From Aphidius gifuensis (Eukaryota > Arthropoda > Insecta > Hymenoptera > Braconidae), in the NCBI RefSeq assembly GCF_014905175.1, contig NC_057789.1, forward strand, positions 6,076,001 to 6,140,000: a stretch of DNA of 64,000 bases, given 5' to 3'. The notes under the pieces are model-generated. The model was given only the letters and a program-made list of their open reading frames with translations, ran no database searches and was not told the origin of the DNA. Made by a program: the position numbers and the translations under genes. This document shows positions 26,701-41,700 of the stretch, piece by piece. How positions within the stretch are numbered: position 1 is the stretch's first letter; each line of letters opens with the position of its first letter.

Positions 26701-29700
26701 ATGATGCATGAATAAATATAGGTATAAACAATGCTGGATTTGTTTAATCAAGTCAATAATGTAAGCAACGTACCACAAGTGAATCTATTATTAAATTAAA
26801 TCTATTATAATGATTATCTGCAGACAGCATGTGTGTTAAACAACAATCGACAAAGATCAATTACTCTCTTATTATTCTCATGTGTTTCATACTATCACTG
26901 AACATTCATCGACAAATGTATTTTTTTTTTAAATAAAATAACATGCCAATTAATTTGTTGACTTTGATTAATAAATGATCATTTCCTTGCAAAATAAAAA
27001 TAAAAAAAGATAATTAATTAATATATTAAATAAAAATGTAGAATATATATTTTTTTATATTCAAAAATAAAAAAACCGACTCTAAAGTTGTAAGAAAAAA
27101 AACCGCCAATAATATTGCATCAAGTAGATTATATGCACAACTGCATATTTGATATTTTACTATCATAAAAAGTGCACAATATAACATCAAATAACAGAAC
27201 CATTGACTTGTTTATTCAAGCTAAATGTCTTATTGTTTATTATTCGTATTTTCTTTTATGAAAATTACCTCTTAAACTAAAAGCAAAAAAAAAAAACCAA
27301 TGTGCTATGTCAAATAGGTATAATAATAGTTGAATCATAAACTTAAATTTAACGATTCTAAAAAATAAATAAAAAAAAAAAAAAGAAATACATGGAGCTT
27401 TATTATTCTGGAAATATATGTATATTTTCAAATGTTTTTTTATTTAGTTAAACTATCCATCATATTACGTCGAATAAAATAAAAGTTAGTTGTATCATAT
27501 ATGAAAATTTAAATGTTCATCTGGATTAATATTATTAACGATTCTAAAAATCCTCAAGTCATTATAATAGGGGTTTAAATATTATGGGGTAAATAGACAA
27601 GGGAAAAAAAAAAAAAAAATTAGAAAACACGTATATACTACTAGTATGACCACGTGGAAAAAGTTCCCTGCTAACTGATCATTGGCCCAGATAAATTTGT
27701 TCATATATATTTTCGTGACATAAAAATTTAACCATAAAGATAAAAGAAATTTTTATTTTTTCTATTTATTTTATATTTGTTTGTTTACTTATTTTTTTTT
27801 TTTTGATATTTCATTGATGCCATAGAGTGCATTCAGTTGTGCAAATACTAAATAGTGAACATTTACCAGATTTTTTTTTTTTTACCCATTGCATTTTCAA
27901 AGGGAGGCGAGAGGGGAAATATGGAAGCTCTGACCTAGATTCATAGTCGTATCCTTCTAGTCGTGTTTTACCGGTGAATGGACCCCACCTTCAACACGAT
28001 GACGCAAGCACCATAGCACACTGACTTGTTATTTGTTTTTCATTTGTTATAACTTTACATTTTTCCTTTTTTTCATTTTTAAAAATTATTTATCTCATTT
28101 CATGAAAATTGTCGCTTTTTTTCTCTTCACATGAAATTTTATTTTTATTTTTATCGTATTTGTCATATAGAAAACTGTGTCACAAATAATATCAAGTTTT
28201 TTTTTTTTTTTTTATTATTATTTTTATTATTATTCAAGAATAGATAATTGTAAATGAACAGTATTGTTTTTATTTATTTTTTTTTTAATTGAAAATTACC
28301 GATCAAGAGGAAGCAATTTGATGGCACAATTTAATTTTATTGATTGCAATGTTGATTTACAGTGGTATACAGTAAAACTTGATTTTCATTTGAACTTTTT
28401 TCTATTTATCTACGACATTTGAGCTTTTCTTTAGCTTTTGCTGTTTTATTTATATATTTTTTTATCGTTTTCTTATCAAATTAATGGTTTGAATATTTCT
28501 GATGCCCTGAATTATTTGACTGAGAATTAATCTGATAATTCACTAAGAATTAAATTATACTAAGACTAAATTTATTAATATCATAAACAAAATGATGGTA
28601 ATTTTTTTTTTATTATAACACTGTTACAATAATTCATACTCGATGAAAATCTATGAATATATAAAGTATATTTTGGCATTGTACCCAAATATTACTTAAA
28701 GCTAGTCTCTGATCTTTCATTGCTCTTCATATGTTGGCACAAGAGTTACTCGTTCAAGCGTTAAACAAGCAAACTCTTCATAAGATCAATCATTTTGTAT
28801 AGCCTATATGAAAAACGAAAAGCTTCTTTGTCACTGTGTAACTTTTTCATGAATGACTTTTTTATTTTGACTTTATCAAAAGCCATTTAAGCACGTTTTT
28901 GTTTTTACATTGATGGTAAATATGCTTGAGGTTTTAATTGATATTTCAACTACTTAATAATTTTTAAAAAATTATAATTTTAAAAATCCTCAAATACTAA
29001 TAATAATAGTATAATAAATTTACTATTATTAATTTATTTTATTTGTTAATATTACCGAATTTGTTGTAGCATATAAATTACATATAGAAAACAAAGTCTT
29101 AGCCAAGCAAATATTGTCAATCGTTTGTCTACTACAGCAATAAAATATTATTATATTGTAGCTTTAAATAAAAAGTATTGGTTATTTATTTGATGAGATA
29201 TATATATTATTTTTTTTTTTTTCTTTCATTTTTATTGAGTAACTACGAGACGAAAAACTATTCTCTATTTCTCTCATATCAAATCATGGAGAAATGACTT
29301 TTATTTCATTTTATTTTTCCTCTTTCATACTATCTCATGCTGAAAATCTTTGAGGAATTTTTATCTTTGTGATCACTTTAGATATAAGTCGTAATTTTTT
29401 TTTTTTTTTTTTTTTATCATCAATCATTATTATTATTATTATCCATTCAATTTTATCAGCTAAACTTTTTCTTGTTGTTGAATTTATTTATTTTTTTTTT
29501 TTTTTCATTTGAAATTATTGATTGCTTAGATTAATTGATGTAGTATAAGAAGGAATTATTTTTTTTTTTGAAATTCAGACGAATTATACTGCAATGCATC
29601 ATACATATACATGTCTAAGGAGAAATGAAATTCGAGCCAAAAAACATTTTATCCTTGGTATATTATCAAAGTCAAACATGCTTGGATTTGTAACAAAATT

Positions 29701-32700
29701 CTGACTTTAAAACACTTGACAACTTCATGTAAACGTTACGAAAATTCTCGGATTACAAAAGCAAACATTATAAAAGATTTTATAATATTTTGTGTGCCAC
29801 GGATATTAAAGTGAATATGATATTATTAATTCAAAAGCACTCTGTCAATGTTTGCCAAGACACCAACCAGTATTCATTTCAATTATTTATTTTCAACTCC
29901 TTAATCTTATAAAAAATAATTTAAACTTATTGCAAATTTACATTTAGAATTAATTAATTCCTTTTTTTTTATATCAAACTGATCAATAATAAATTTTTCA
30001 GTCATTTTTATATTTAACAACTGAAATAGTTTTATGATTTTTTTTTTTAATCTGTACAAATGAACTATGTATATTTTTCGATAATAAAAATTCATAAATA
30101 TTAAAATAAATAAATATTAATATTAATTTTTTGGTTTTAAAAAATGAAAATCAAATTCCAATAAATGGTTAAATTAAATTTTTATTACATATTTGAAATA
30201 ATTAATTAATGGGCTAATGAATATTTGATTAATCTTAAAATTTTCAAATATAAATTCCATCGTATTCCCTTCAAATTCCACATGCATTAATGAATGCAAA
30301 ACATTAATTTCAATCAAATTTTTAAAATTATTTTGTATTGAACATTATGATGAATATTATCGACATGTATGCAGAATTGTAAAAATTTATTCAAAAATAA
30401 TCTGAGAGTAGAAAAAAAAAATTTAAAAAACATTAAATAGGGGATGAAAATTCAAAGAGACTATAGTGCTTTGTGATGAAATTTTATCAAGTATATAGCA
30501 GTATAAGAATGGATTGACAAAAAGATATACAGAAGGAAAAAAAAGAAATTAAAAAAAAAAAAAAAAAAAACGACAAGTAGTGTGCGCGTGGCACTGGTCT
30601 TTCTTCACCGAGATTGGGCCTGGAATTCGGTGGGGTGCGGTAAAATTGCTCGACTATACGCAGGGCTAAAAAAGTACTGTAGAGGGATGAAAAAAGGGTA
30701 TCAGCAATGGAAAGGGGCACATTTAAAGAGGGGTGTATTGATTGCGCGTGGTCGGTGTTATATATATGAGTTCAAAGTAGTGGAGGGGATTGAACCAGGT
30801 AACATTTTAGAGAAGGAGAATACAAGGTAGATGAACATCAGCGCCACATACGGCCTTGTGTTTTTAGCCTTCGTCTCACCCCTTTTTGGCGCACAAAGCG
30901 CCGCGTGTTGCCGACCCTCCCTGGAATCAATGCCGCGGCACTCTCAATACGAGCATGTCAATGTTGTTTATTTTATTTTTATTATATTACTACTATGTTG
31001 ATTATCCCTATCCAAACTTTTTTTCTTTTCTCATTTTCTTTAATCTTGATTTAATTTTATCAAATAAAAATTCTTTATATAATTTTAAATTTACAAATAG
31101 CTTTTATTCATCTGCATTTGAAAAATATTTTACCTTTGAATTATTCAAATGAAAAAAAAATTAAAAGAATGTTTTCTATTCTATTTATATGTAATATATA
31201 TAAACTTGAATATTATAAGGGGTGGTTCCCTGGTTTGATTACGTCGCATGTTGTTGGCAGGCGTGCGTACTTGCTATATTATATGCATGATACATCTACA
31301 TCCGTTTTTGCCGCTCCCTTAGATCTTACAATTTTTTTTTTTTCCATTTCATCCCCTCAGTGTTTTTCTATTTCTTTTATTTTTATTTCGTTTTTTTCTC
31401 CCTTCGTATTTCCAAGTATGTATGTATTTTACTATGTACATGTGTGTGAGTATTTTTTTTCATAAATATATATTTATTTAATGCACATACAATGCAGTTG
31501 CGCGCGCGCTACTATCTTCTGCTTTTCATACTCGTAGCTGAGAGATACAAGTTTTGAGTCGTGTGCGAGTCATGAGTAGCGCATGACCGAATGCCAACGA
31601 ACATTCACGATCTTGTACCGCTCTATGGCAATGTTGTATCGTAATATCAAAAGGCCCGGCGTTATCACAACGATAGACAAAAAAATTAGTTTTATCCTAT
31701 TTTCAATTTTATTTTTTTTTTTATTAAATTCGTGATATATTTGTTAAGTTTTACTACAAAGGTATTTAGTGTTTATTATATTTTTATTAATATATTTTTT
31801 TATTTTTTTTTTTTTAATTATAACTAAAATGTGCAAATGATAATAATGATATTCTTTTACTATTTATAGTAGAGAAAAAAATGTATGTTTGTTATTATTA
31901 TTTGTTTTTTATTTTTAAATAATAACAAAGGTGTGAATCTTGAGTTTAATCACGTGGGTTGTACAGTAATTGATGGTTGAGCGGGTGTGTCATGGCTAAG
32001 GGAAATCGTTACTACAAAAATTTTATCGTTCATCGATTTGGCAAAATTTTACTCGGGCGAAATTCTCGGGTTAACATTTGAGTGTTCATCTGTGTATGTG
32101 TGTGTATTCATCATGTAATAAAATTCATAGTTTTGCTGCTGCAATTTATCATATAACATACTTTTTATAAAAAATTTTTATTCATTTTATTTTTTTATCT
32201 CATTGAGCACTAATCCATCTGCCAAAATGACTCCACCCTTGGGTCGCTTCGGCGCTCTATACTCAAATGACAAGTGCCAATTAAAAATTTTTTCTATCTT
32301 TACGACTTGCTTTTTCTGGTTCAATCATATATATCTCCTCACGCATGCTGTGTAACCGTGACTTACGTAATAGCATCAATGCTGCCATTGACTTTCTCTC
32401 TCTTTCTTTCTCTTATTTCTATTTCATCTAGCTATCTTTCTTTACCCCTCAATCACCAATATACACAGCACGATACAAAGTGCTCCAAGCAACTTGCCAC
32501 ACGCCGCATCAACTATCACAACCTCCTATCCAATTTCGTCTATCATGTTTCTATCAAATCTATAAATTTTTTTTTTTCTACTTGTCATTTTTACCCTCAT
32601 GTATAAAATTTCCCATTTTTTTTTTCATTAAAATCCATAAACACACTAAATTAAAACATCAGAAAAAAAAAGCTCTAAAAAAAAGCTCTCCTATCGTTTC

Positions 32701-35700
32701 TTGCCTTTGAAAATGACTTACAAAAATAAAATAAATAAACTAAAAAAATTCAGAGTATCATAAAAAAAATAGCCCTTTGATGTAATCAGTTTGTTGTTAC
32801 AACACACACATACATACACATTGAGCTTTCGAGTGTTGCCATCGGATGGCGTTTAATCGACATGGAAAAAATAGTCAATCAGTTAGTTAGTCAGTCAGTT
32901 GGCAATAAAACATTAAGAGATTGATAATAAAAAGTATATATAAAAGAAAAAACATAACCACGAGGTTTATAAAAAAATCAAAAAATAAATAAATAAATAA
33001 TAAGAGATACTAAAGTACATATAATAACTGTCTGTTCATTTAACAATAAGCTAGAAAGAGAAGAAAAATTAAAGAACGATAGAATAGAAATGAGAGGTAG
33101 TTGGATGAGGTAAAGGGGGTTTTATTAAAAAAAAAAAAAGAGATAGAAATAGAAGTATAGATGAGATAAAGAGAGAACATGATATAGTATGTCAGGTGAG
33201 TGGTAGGGTGGTTATTGAGGGGATCACTGTAGAGGGAGGGGGATTGCGCACAGCTCAGGCTGACAGGCAAGCAGGCAGATATCACACCGCACCGCACTAC
33301 CGCGGCCTTGCAAACACCATCAAGCTTAGAGCTTTATGCTCACTTGAAATAAGCATTGTGTGTATATCGGTTCGTTCACATCGCACAATTCGTCAATGTA
33401 CATATTTATAAATTATCAAAAAATTTAAGTTACATTTAAGTAAATATTATTCAAAAGAAAATATTTAAATATATATACTCATACGTGTTCAGATAGTTGA
33501 GAAAAAAAAAAAAAAAGCACGAATCAATAAAAATTGTGTATGTGTAAATTGTAACTCGTGAAGCTGTGAATAGGTGAATTAGAGGGTGTAAAATATATTG
33601 ACGAATAAATTAATAAACTAAAGGATTGATAAGTGTTTAAAAATATCACTCGGTATTTAATTTTTTTTGGTTTTATTTGCTTGCCAAACGGGGTGGGGTA
33701 ATTACAAAAGAAAAAGAATAAAAGACAAGGCTTTGGGTGAGGCGTGAGAAAAATTTCAGTCGTGAAAAACTTTTTTCACAATATACCTACAACGAAGAAA
33801 ATAAATAAAAGAAAAAAAAAATAGTAGAAAAAGTCAGTAAGCATCAGACAGAAAATTTTTGGAGGTCCCTGAGTCTAACGCTGATGCCGCTGCTGCTGCG
33901 GTACAGTGGCTGCAGTTGCGACGCTCCTGGTGTTGTCTAACACTCACACAATTCTATCACATATATTTTTTTTTCTCTCCCTATATATCTGTCTCTTTAT
34001 TTTCTCTATATCCCCATCTTTCTCTTTCTCTCTTTATCTCTTCTAATAGATCTTAAATTATTTTCTTTTTCCTCTTATTTTTATCGTGACCTGTACAAGT
34101 TATCTCAAGATAGATACTCGTTTTATTGCCAGTGCTTGACGTGACACAATGGTGAGCATCGAAAGATTAACAGCTACGTTGATTATTATGAATTATAATA
34201 CGTCAATATTTGGCGTTATTATGAAACAATTGTGAAACAATGTTGTATGAAATAAAAATAATATTATTATTTCATATTAAGTGTTAGCATATCATTAAAT
34301 AACAGTGAAAATGTGTTTATATAAATTAAATATTTTATATAAAAAAGGGGCATACGAGGTGTTTTTTTAAAATGGAATGGTACATTGATAAATTAAAGAA
34401 AAAAATTTTATACTTTAATAATACTATTACTAAAATTCAAGAAAGAATAAAATAAAAAAAAAAAGTCTTCAATAAAAGACATCTCATACATTTCTTTTGA
34501 GAAAATATAAATATTTAAAAAAAATTGACTGATATACTAAAAGAAAAAAAAAGTATCTAATATCATCCGTCCGATCAGTGTCGATCTATAATTTTGGTGC
34601 ATCACATTGGTGTCTTGAAAGATGCAAGTTGGCGCGAGAAGACAAAACGTCGAGACGACAACGATAGAAATCATTGTCATTGCACGCCCCTGGTGGTAGT
34701 CGTCGTTTGCACCCTTTGCTTAACCATCACCCCCTTCTGCCGCCTTTCTCATCTCGATAATAAAAATCATATTAATAATAACTTTGCATCTTGGCTATAT
34801 AGGCAATGTGCAACGAGGTGCGATAGGCAAATTAAAGTGAGATAAGAATTGAAAATAAAACAAAGGGATGCTTATAAATGAGAATGATTGAAATTTGAAA
34901 AAATTAATAATGCAGTAATGCCAAGATAGAAATTCTTTTTTTTTTTTTTTTTGTTTTTTTACAAAAGTGGAAAAAGATTATGCAAGATTAGATTGGGGTG
35001 GTTAAACCACTTAATATTGTGTGCCAGCAGTGTGTCAAGTTGATGTGAAGAAACATTCACCATCGTAGGCCTGGAAGAAGAAGCAGCCATTTTGGTGGCT
35101 TCGGGCTGCTGCGGGGGCGATCAACCGATTGCAGGGGGTTGCGGGGGTGCGGCGCTCGGGGGCATGGGGCTCGAGAGGGGGAGTCGCCCCCTCTCGTAAC
35201 CGCCGCGAAACGCCAAGATTTCCCGCATCGAGTTCATCGAGAAATGGGGGCTGACCCCTGTCCTCAGACCGAGGCAGGACCTATGCCCCCTCCGGATTGG
35301 TGGGGAGGAACAAGGCGACTCGAGGTACTTTGAAATGTCAATTTTTTTTTTTTTTTTATTTACCTGTTTGTATACTTTGCCGCCTAATTTTTTTTTTTTA
35401 ATTTATTCACTTTGCCAAAGAGTGATCTTCATGTAGAAAAAAAAAAAATTGATTACATACATTGTTGATGATAATAATGATGATCATAATTAAATAATAT
35501 GTAATTATAAAATGAAGAAGTATAGTTGACTTTGTAGATAGTAACCATACTTGAAATGTCGTTGAATCATTTGCATATTTTTTTTTCTTAAATTAAATGG
35601 CAAGTATCATCTCAATTGACGCGTTTCATTCTTTAAAATATGTTGAGCATGACTGCACAAATAATTATATAAAGAAATAATTGCACAAAAAAAAAAGCTC

Positions 35701-38700
35701 ATTCACAAATATATATGATTAATATAAATAACTGCACGCATAGCATCTTGACGCACAAAAAAAAAAAAAAAACACTATAGTAGACATTAACAACAGAATT
35801 TTTATGTTAATATAAAAATGAATTTTATATACTTATATGAAAAAATATTATTTTTCGAAGAAATAAATAATAAATATCACAAGCACGTCAGTATGTCAGT
35901 TTTCCCCTATTTTTTTTATACTTTTCTACTCAAATATAATGAGTCAACAATAACGTATACTCTATAATTTAGTGAAGAAAATTGATTTTACTTGGATATA
36001 AAAAAAACCATGTCAACTTTCGGGGAAATTATTTTTTATATTGTTAAAATGTTTTATTTCCGAGTTGATATAAAACTTTTGTAATTTTTTTCATTTTATA
36101 TATCGTTAAAAATTGACTAAACAATCAATACAAATTTATTGTTTTAAGCAATTAATTATCAACATGTACAAATGCACTTTGATATTTATTGTTGAATTTT
36201 AATTTATGAAAAAATCAATATTTACATCGGTGTAATCAGTGGTTGTATTATATATTTTTTTAAGTATTTATAATGCTCTACAAAAACCTACTAAAATGTA
36301 AGAGCTATTTAACTGCGATTCATTCGTAGAAATTTTTAAATTTAGAACATGATACAATTCAAACCAATTTAATATGTTAAATATATATTTTTTATTATTA
36401 TTATTTCTTCTGTACTTTTGTTTTTATGTTTATTCTCAGAAGTACAAATTTCATGATCATAAAATTGATGATTTTGATAATTTAATTAAATAAACAAAGT
36501 CTCTGATATTTTTTCAAAAATTAAATATAACCTTTGTCGTTTTTTTTTTTCATTTAAATTTAATAACAAAAAAAAAACAAGTACTATTTAAAATGGAAAA
36601 AAAAAATTATTCTGCAGCACGTAAGTGACTGGTACCATTGGTGTCATCTTACCGCATTCATAAATTTAATTTTCATTATCATAAATAAAATAAATAATGA
36701 ACAAAAAAAAAAATAAAAATTGACCAACAAATATATTGTTGACTTGCGCAAAGTTCATAGCGCATTGCAGATCAAAATTCTCAAATATTTACTGTTTGCT
36801 TTATTCTTAATTTATATCAAAAATTAATTAATCACATCTGCATTATAATATGTATAAAAATTTTATGTCAAATTTTGCATTATAAAATTTATATAAAATA
36901 AATTGTCATTAGTATAAGGAATTTTAATTTAACCCAAAGAAAACTAGATTGTTGTTATTTTATGGGATGTGTACTTATCAAATATATATATAAATTTTTA
37001 ATGAGGTCAAACCAAGTGAAAATTAATGACGATTTACGACTTTCTCGATTTTAAACGTTCCCAAACGATATACAAAAAGTGTGGTCTTTTAAAAACCAAT
37101 ATAAAATACATAAAAAAAATTTTAAACTCACCCTTGCTGCAGTTGATGATGAAAATTCCAGACTGATGTTGTTGGCTTGTTTCATTGATATTTATTCATC
37201 ACCTGCAATGATAGTTAATAAAAAAATATGTTATTTTTATTCATATTTGTATTTCAAATTTTAAACTAAACAAAAACAAAAAGCTTGAGGATGAGCTTAA
37301 AAAACAAGCATACATTGAAGATATTTCAATTGAATGCTCGGCGCACTGCGGCAAAATAATATGGCTCGTTACAAATAATACCATGACTCAATATTTGAGA
37401 AAAAACAAAAAATATACATATATACTAATTTCAATTTTCAATTTATTCTTTGGCACTGTCAGCTTGAATAATTTATAATAAAACCGAACTTAATTTACTA
37501 CAGTCTTAATAAGTAACCATTTATTTTATTTTATTTTATTTTTCTTAATTCAGATAATCTACTTAAACTATTATCTCAAGAATAAAAATTTTTTCTTTTA
37601 TTTATATTCTTGCTAATCGTGATAAATTATTTTTTTTTTTATTCAATAATACCAGTCTTTTATTATATTGAAAATATCTTTAAAAATACTAAAAATTATT
37701 GATGCATTTGAGAATAAAAATAACACACCTAAAAAAATAAATAAATATCAATATGTTGATTAAAATAATAATAATCAAGTCTATAAAATATCATGAAAAA
37801 ATTTTAAAAAATAAGCAATGTCATGAAACACGCAAAAAAAATAATGAAAGAATTAATCGAGTGACCTTACATATGCGCATGAGTGCATTGGTGCCAAGTT
37901 CATGTAGCACTTTATTGTAACCGGGTAAACACGTGTGGGGTTTCTTTCGATGGCTAGAAGATCATGGACAAGAATCCAGGAGACAATAACAGGTAGACAA
38001 AAAAAAAAAGAAATACAATAATATATTAAAATGAATTTCTGATAAATGAATAGGAAAAAAAAAACAAATTGATCATTGTATAATTAAGGCATATAATGAC
38101 TCAAAGAAAAAACATGGATAAAGCGATTTGTATCAAAAATAGGCATGGGGCCAGTAGGTCTTGTTCAAGACATATCATTCTATGAGGATGTACATGCAGA
38201 GAATAGAAGGGCAGTAGGACAAAAGTAGTATGAGAGTAGAGGGTGGTATAAACGGTCATGGCATGTAGCCAATGCCGTAGTGCCGCAATTTTCTCGACCA
38301 CACTGTTTTATTTTTTTTTCATTTCTATTACCTCTATCTTCATATTTATTTTCTTTATTTTTCAATTGTATTCAACTATCCGTATATATGGTAATTCAAT
38401 ATAATATTTTGAATTTTAAAACCAAAGAATTTTTTATTTTATTTTATTTTTATTTTATTCTTTTAACATGTAACCTAGATTACTGGGTAAAAAAAATAAA
38501 TCGATAAAAACTTTTTCATCCAAACTTGTTTGGCAATTTTTGATTGGCTACCATTTACTGTTTCTCACTTTGATGATTTGCTCATTCTCCAGAGAGTTAT
38601 AACTTATAAAACGTTTCATAGTTTGTATGTGTCTTTTTTTTTCTTTTTCAATTTTTTTTTTTTTATAATAAAACTTGCTGTATCATTACTCCAGTTTTTG

Positions 38701-41700
38701 ATTATCTTTTCTATATTTATTTTTCATGCTGTCGTTCATTATTGAACACTTTGCAGTTTTTTCTTTTTATATACATTAAACATTTATCAACTTTTAATTT
38801 AATTTAATCTTCACTTATTATTTATCTTTTGTACAATGGCGCTCTCTTTTAGTAAAATCATTAAAACCAATTTCCAATAATATTACTAATAGTTCATACT
38901 AAATTTAATAGAAACGTTCAATTAATTAAGTATAAAATTTAAAAATATTTAACTATTTCATCAGTGAATTCTGACAACATTGAAAAATATAATTCAAGTG
39001 ATACAATACTCAAATAGTCAGACACTAACTGTACAAATAAATGACAAAACAATTTACCATTTAAATTTGTACAGTTATCATGAATGCAAACAACGTTTAC
39101 ATACTCAAAACAACACAATATATCAATCAATTATTAAATTATTTAAAGTAAATTAATTATTTCAAAGCAAAACATTCTCTACACACAATTAAAATTAAAC
39201 GGTATTTTTTTTTTTATAAAACTAAATTAAATCAATCATTATAAATTGATAATAATGAAATATATTAGCTGGGAAAATAATTATTAACATGTCAATAAAT
39301 TATATAGATTATATCAAGTTAATTTATTTCACAAAAAAATTAAATCAAAATCCATATAATGGTCAAGGTATTTCAAATGTCTGTCAATTTGACATACTGT
39401 CAAAATTTAAAATACAGCAAGCAGAAATTTTCAAGTATGTCATAATGATTAAAATTAAATTTGATATATTGATCTTAAATAAATTTGAATAATAAAAAAA
39501 TTTTAAATTTAATAATATAAAAAATATTTCAAGTACATTTCATTAATGCAAGAAGGTTTTTAGCTTGTTAAATTAAGACTTGAAGGGTATACTAAAAGAA
39601 AAAAAAAAAAAAAGATAAGCTGCTGTGAGAGGAGATCTTGACTATATAACCATTAAATCGAACGAAAGCTCTGTGGGTCTCCCACTGCGTATATACACTT
39701 TGCTATTGTCATCAAAGTCACCAGTATTCCCCTCAAAAATCTATCAACATAATGCACGTACTTTGATAAGAGGTCGAGAGAAATCAAGAGGAGCAAAATG
39801 CTAATGAACTGACTCACCACTCGATACATTGATGTGAGTGGTACTTGGATTAAACGTCTAGTTCAAGTGTTTCAACCTCAGGTGATCTTTACCACTCAAT
39901 TTTTTATATATATTTTTTTTTTCTTCAATCTCAGAATAAAGCTATTAATATTTGACTTTGGAAAATCGAAAAAGAAATAAATTATATGGGTGTGGGCAGC
40001 AGAGATGGCAGCACCCACTTGAATTGTAAATGCCAAGACCTATCACGCTGCTATCTTGGTTGAATGAAATCTATCGTCTTGTGTACAGACAGGTGGGGAA
40101 AAAAAAAATAAAAATAAAAAAAGGAACTAGATAAATTTATAGAAAAAAAAATATATATGGCAGGTCAGTATATAATTGCTTCTAGTGGGTGGCTATGAAG
40201 GTCGCAAAACAAGTTGAAAAAAAATTGACAAGCAAGATGATTATAACTGAGATTTTTTTTGACGAGTTTTTTGAATTAATAATTATATGTAACATCACGT
40301 CTATACATTTTTTTTTTTTTTTTCTTTAGTTTTTATCACGACCTCAAAGATTCAACAAGAAATATTCACCTATACACTTTACCCTTTAATATAAGTTGAA
40401 CAAGTGCTTTACTTCTTTTTTAAATTTTAAATTTTTTCATTTTTTTTTTTTTTTTTATCATGACATCAGATGATCCCTCGTTCTACATTCTAGACACTAA
40501 TGCTCGTTGACAGTCAAAGGATATTGCTTATAAAATGATTGCTCTTGCTTCGATTCGATTTTTTTTTTTTTTTTTAATTTCAAATCAGGCCATACGTTGA
40601 AGCGTAACTCCGATAACTCTTAGTCGCTTCAACGACTGCTAACTAGGTTCCAAGCTCACCCTTAACGTTTGAAACTTTACTCTCTTCTACAACTCTCTTG
40701 TGACTAGTTTAACTATCTTGTATCAAAATTATTTATCATCATTTTTTTCTTCTTCTTTTTTTATTCTCCATTTACATGTGACTTCGTTAAATTAATTTAT
40801 CTTTATATTTTCTATACTTTTGATATATACCTATATATAAGTAAAAAAAAAATAAATAAATAAAAAAGCTGTTTGTGTCGTTATGTTTTCTTTAAAGTTA
40901 CTTAGACATTATGTGAAATTATTATTTGTGGTAATACGTTTTGGCAAGAGTCATGGGAACGGACGAATTTATTGGTCTGATGAATGATTTTACGAGTGAC
41001 TCACGTCGTACAACCCAAACACTTGAAATATATAGGTATATTAATTACAACGTATTTTGCCAGCTGGTGTTTTGTTGAAATTATTAAATTGGCTATCAAA
41101 ATTTACGCACAATACAGTATATAGTGTGTTATTTATTTTATCTTTTTTATTCGTAAATAAGTGTATTTAGCGCCGTTGATTTTTAGTGATATATACTAAA
41201 AGCATTATGATCATAACAGACGTTTCAGTTATATTAACACTCAATTTCAAGGTCACTAATATTTTGTTTAATTTTCAAGACATCTTGACTTCATTTAGAG
41301 AGAAAAAAAAAGTTATAAAAATAATACAAATGTCTATATATCTTTTCAAGGTCTTTATATAAAATTCCTAATGACTTGTGAAATTAATTTTTTTTTTTTT
41401 TGTGTCTTATTGATTTTGAAATTCAGGGATATTAATAGACATGTTTATGAATTTATTTAATGGAAAATCTTTGTGGTTAATTACGCAGAAATTTAGATTG
41501 GCATTAGTGTATTTAAATTTTGTTTTGAAATACGCGAATGAATGTATTCTCTGTTGGTTTATAATGAAGCTATATTTGTATCTTGTTTTTTCACATTTTT
41601 TCTGTATAAAATTTAAGTTATATAAAATTATTGATCTTTAAAAAGTTATTATTTTTTTTTTTTTTTTCATTTTTCGGTAAACGTCACTCTAAAGTCTACC

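Noticed and set aside
33190..33200. ATGTCAG before GTGAGT, considered as a Shaker first exon
   Set aside because: Phase 1 does not match the required phase 2.
34149..34155. ATG directly followed by GTGAGC, considered as a Shaker first exon
   Set aside because: Phase 0 would put the channel out of frame at 42898.
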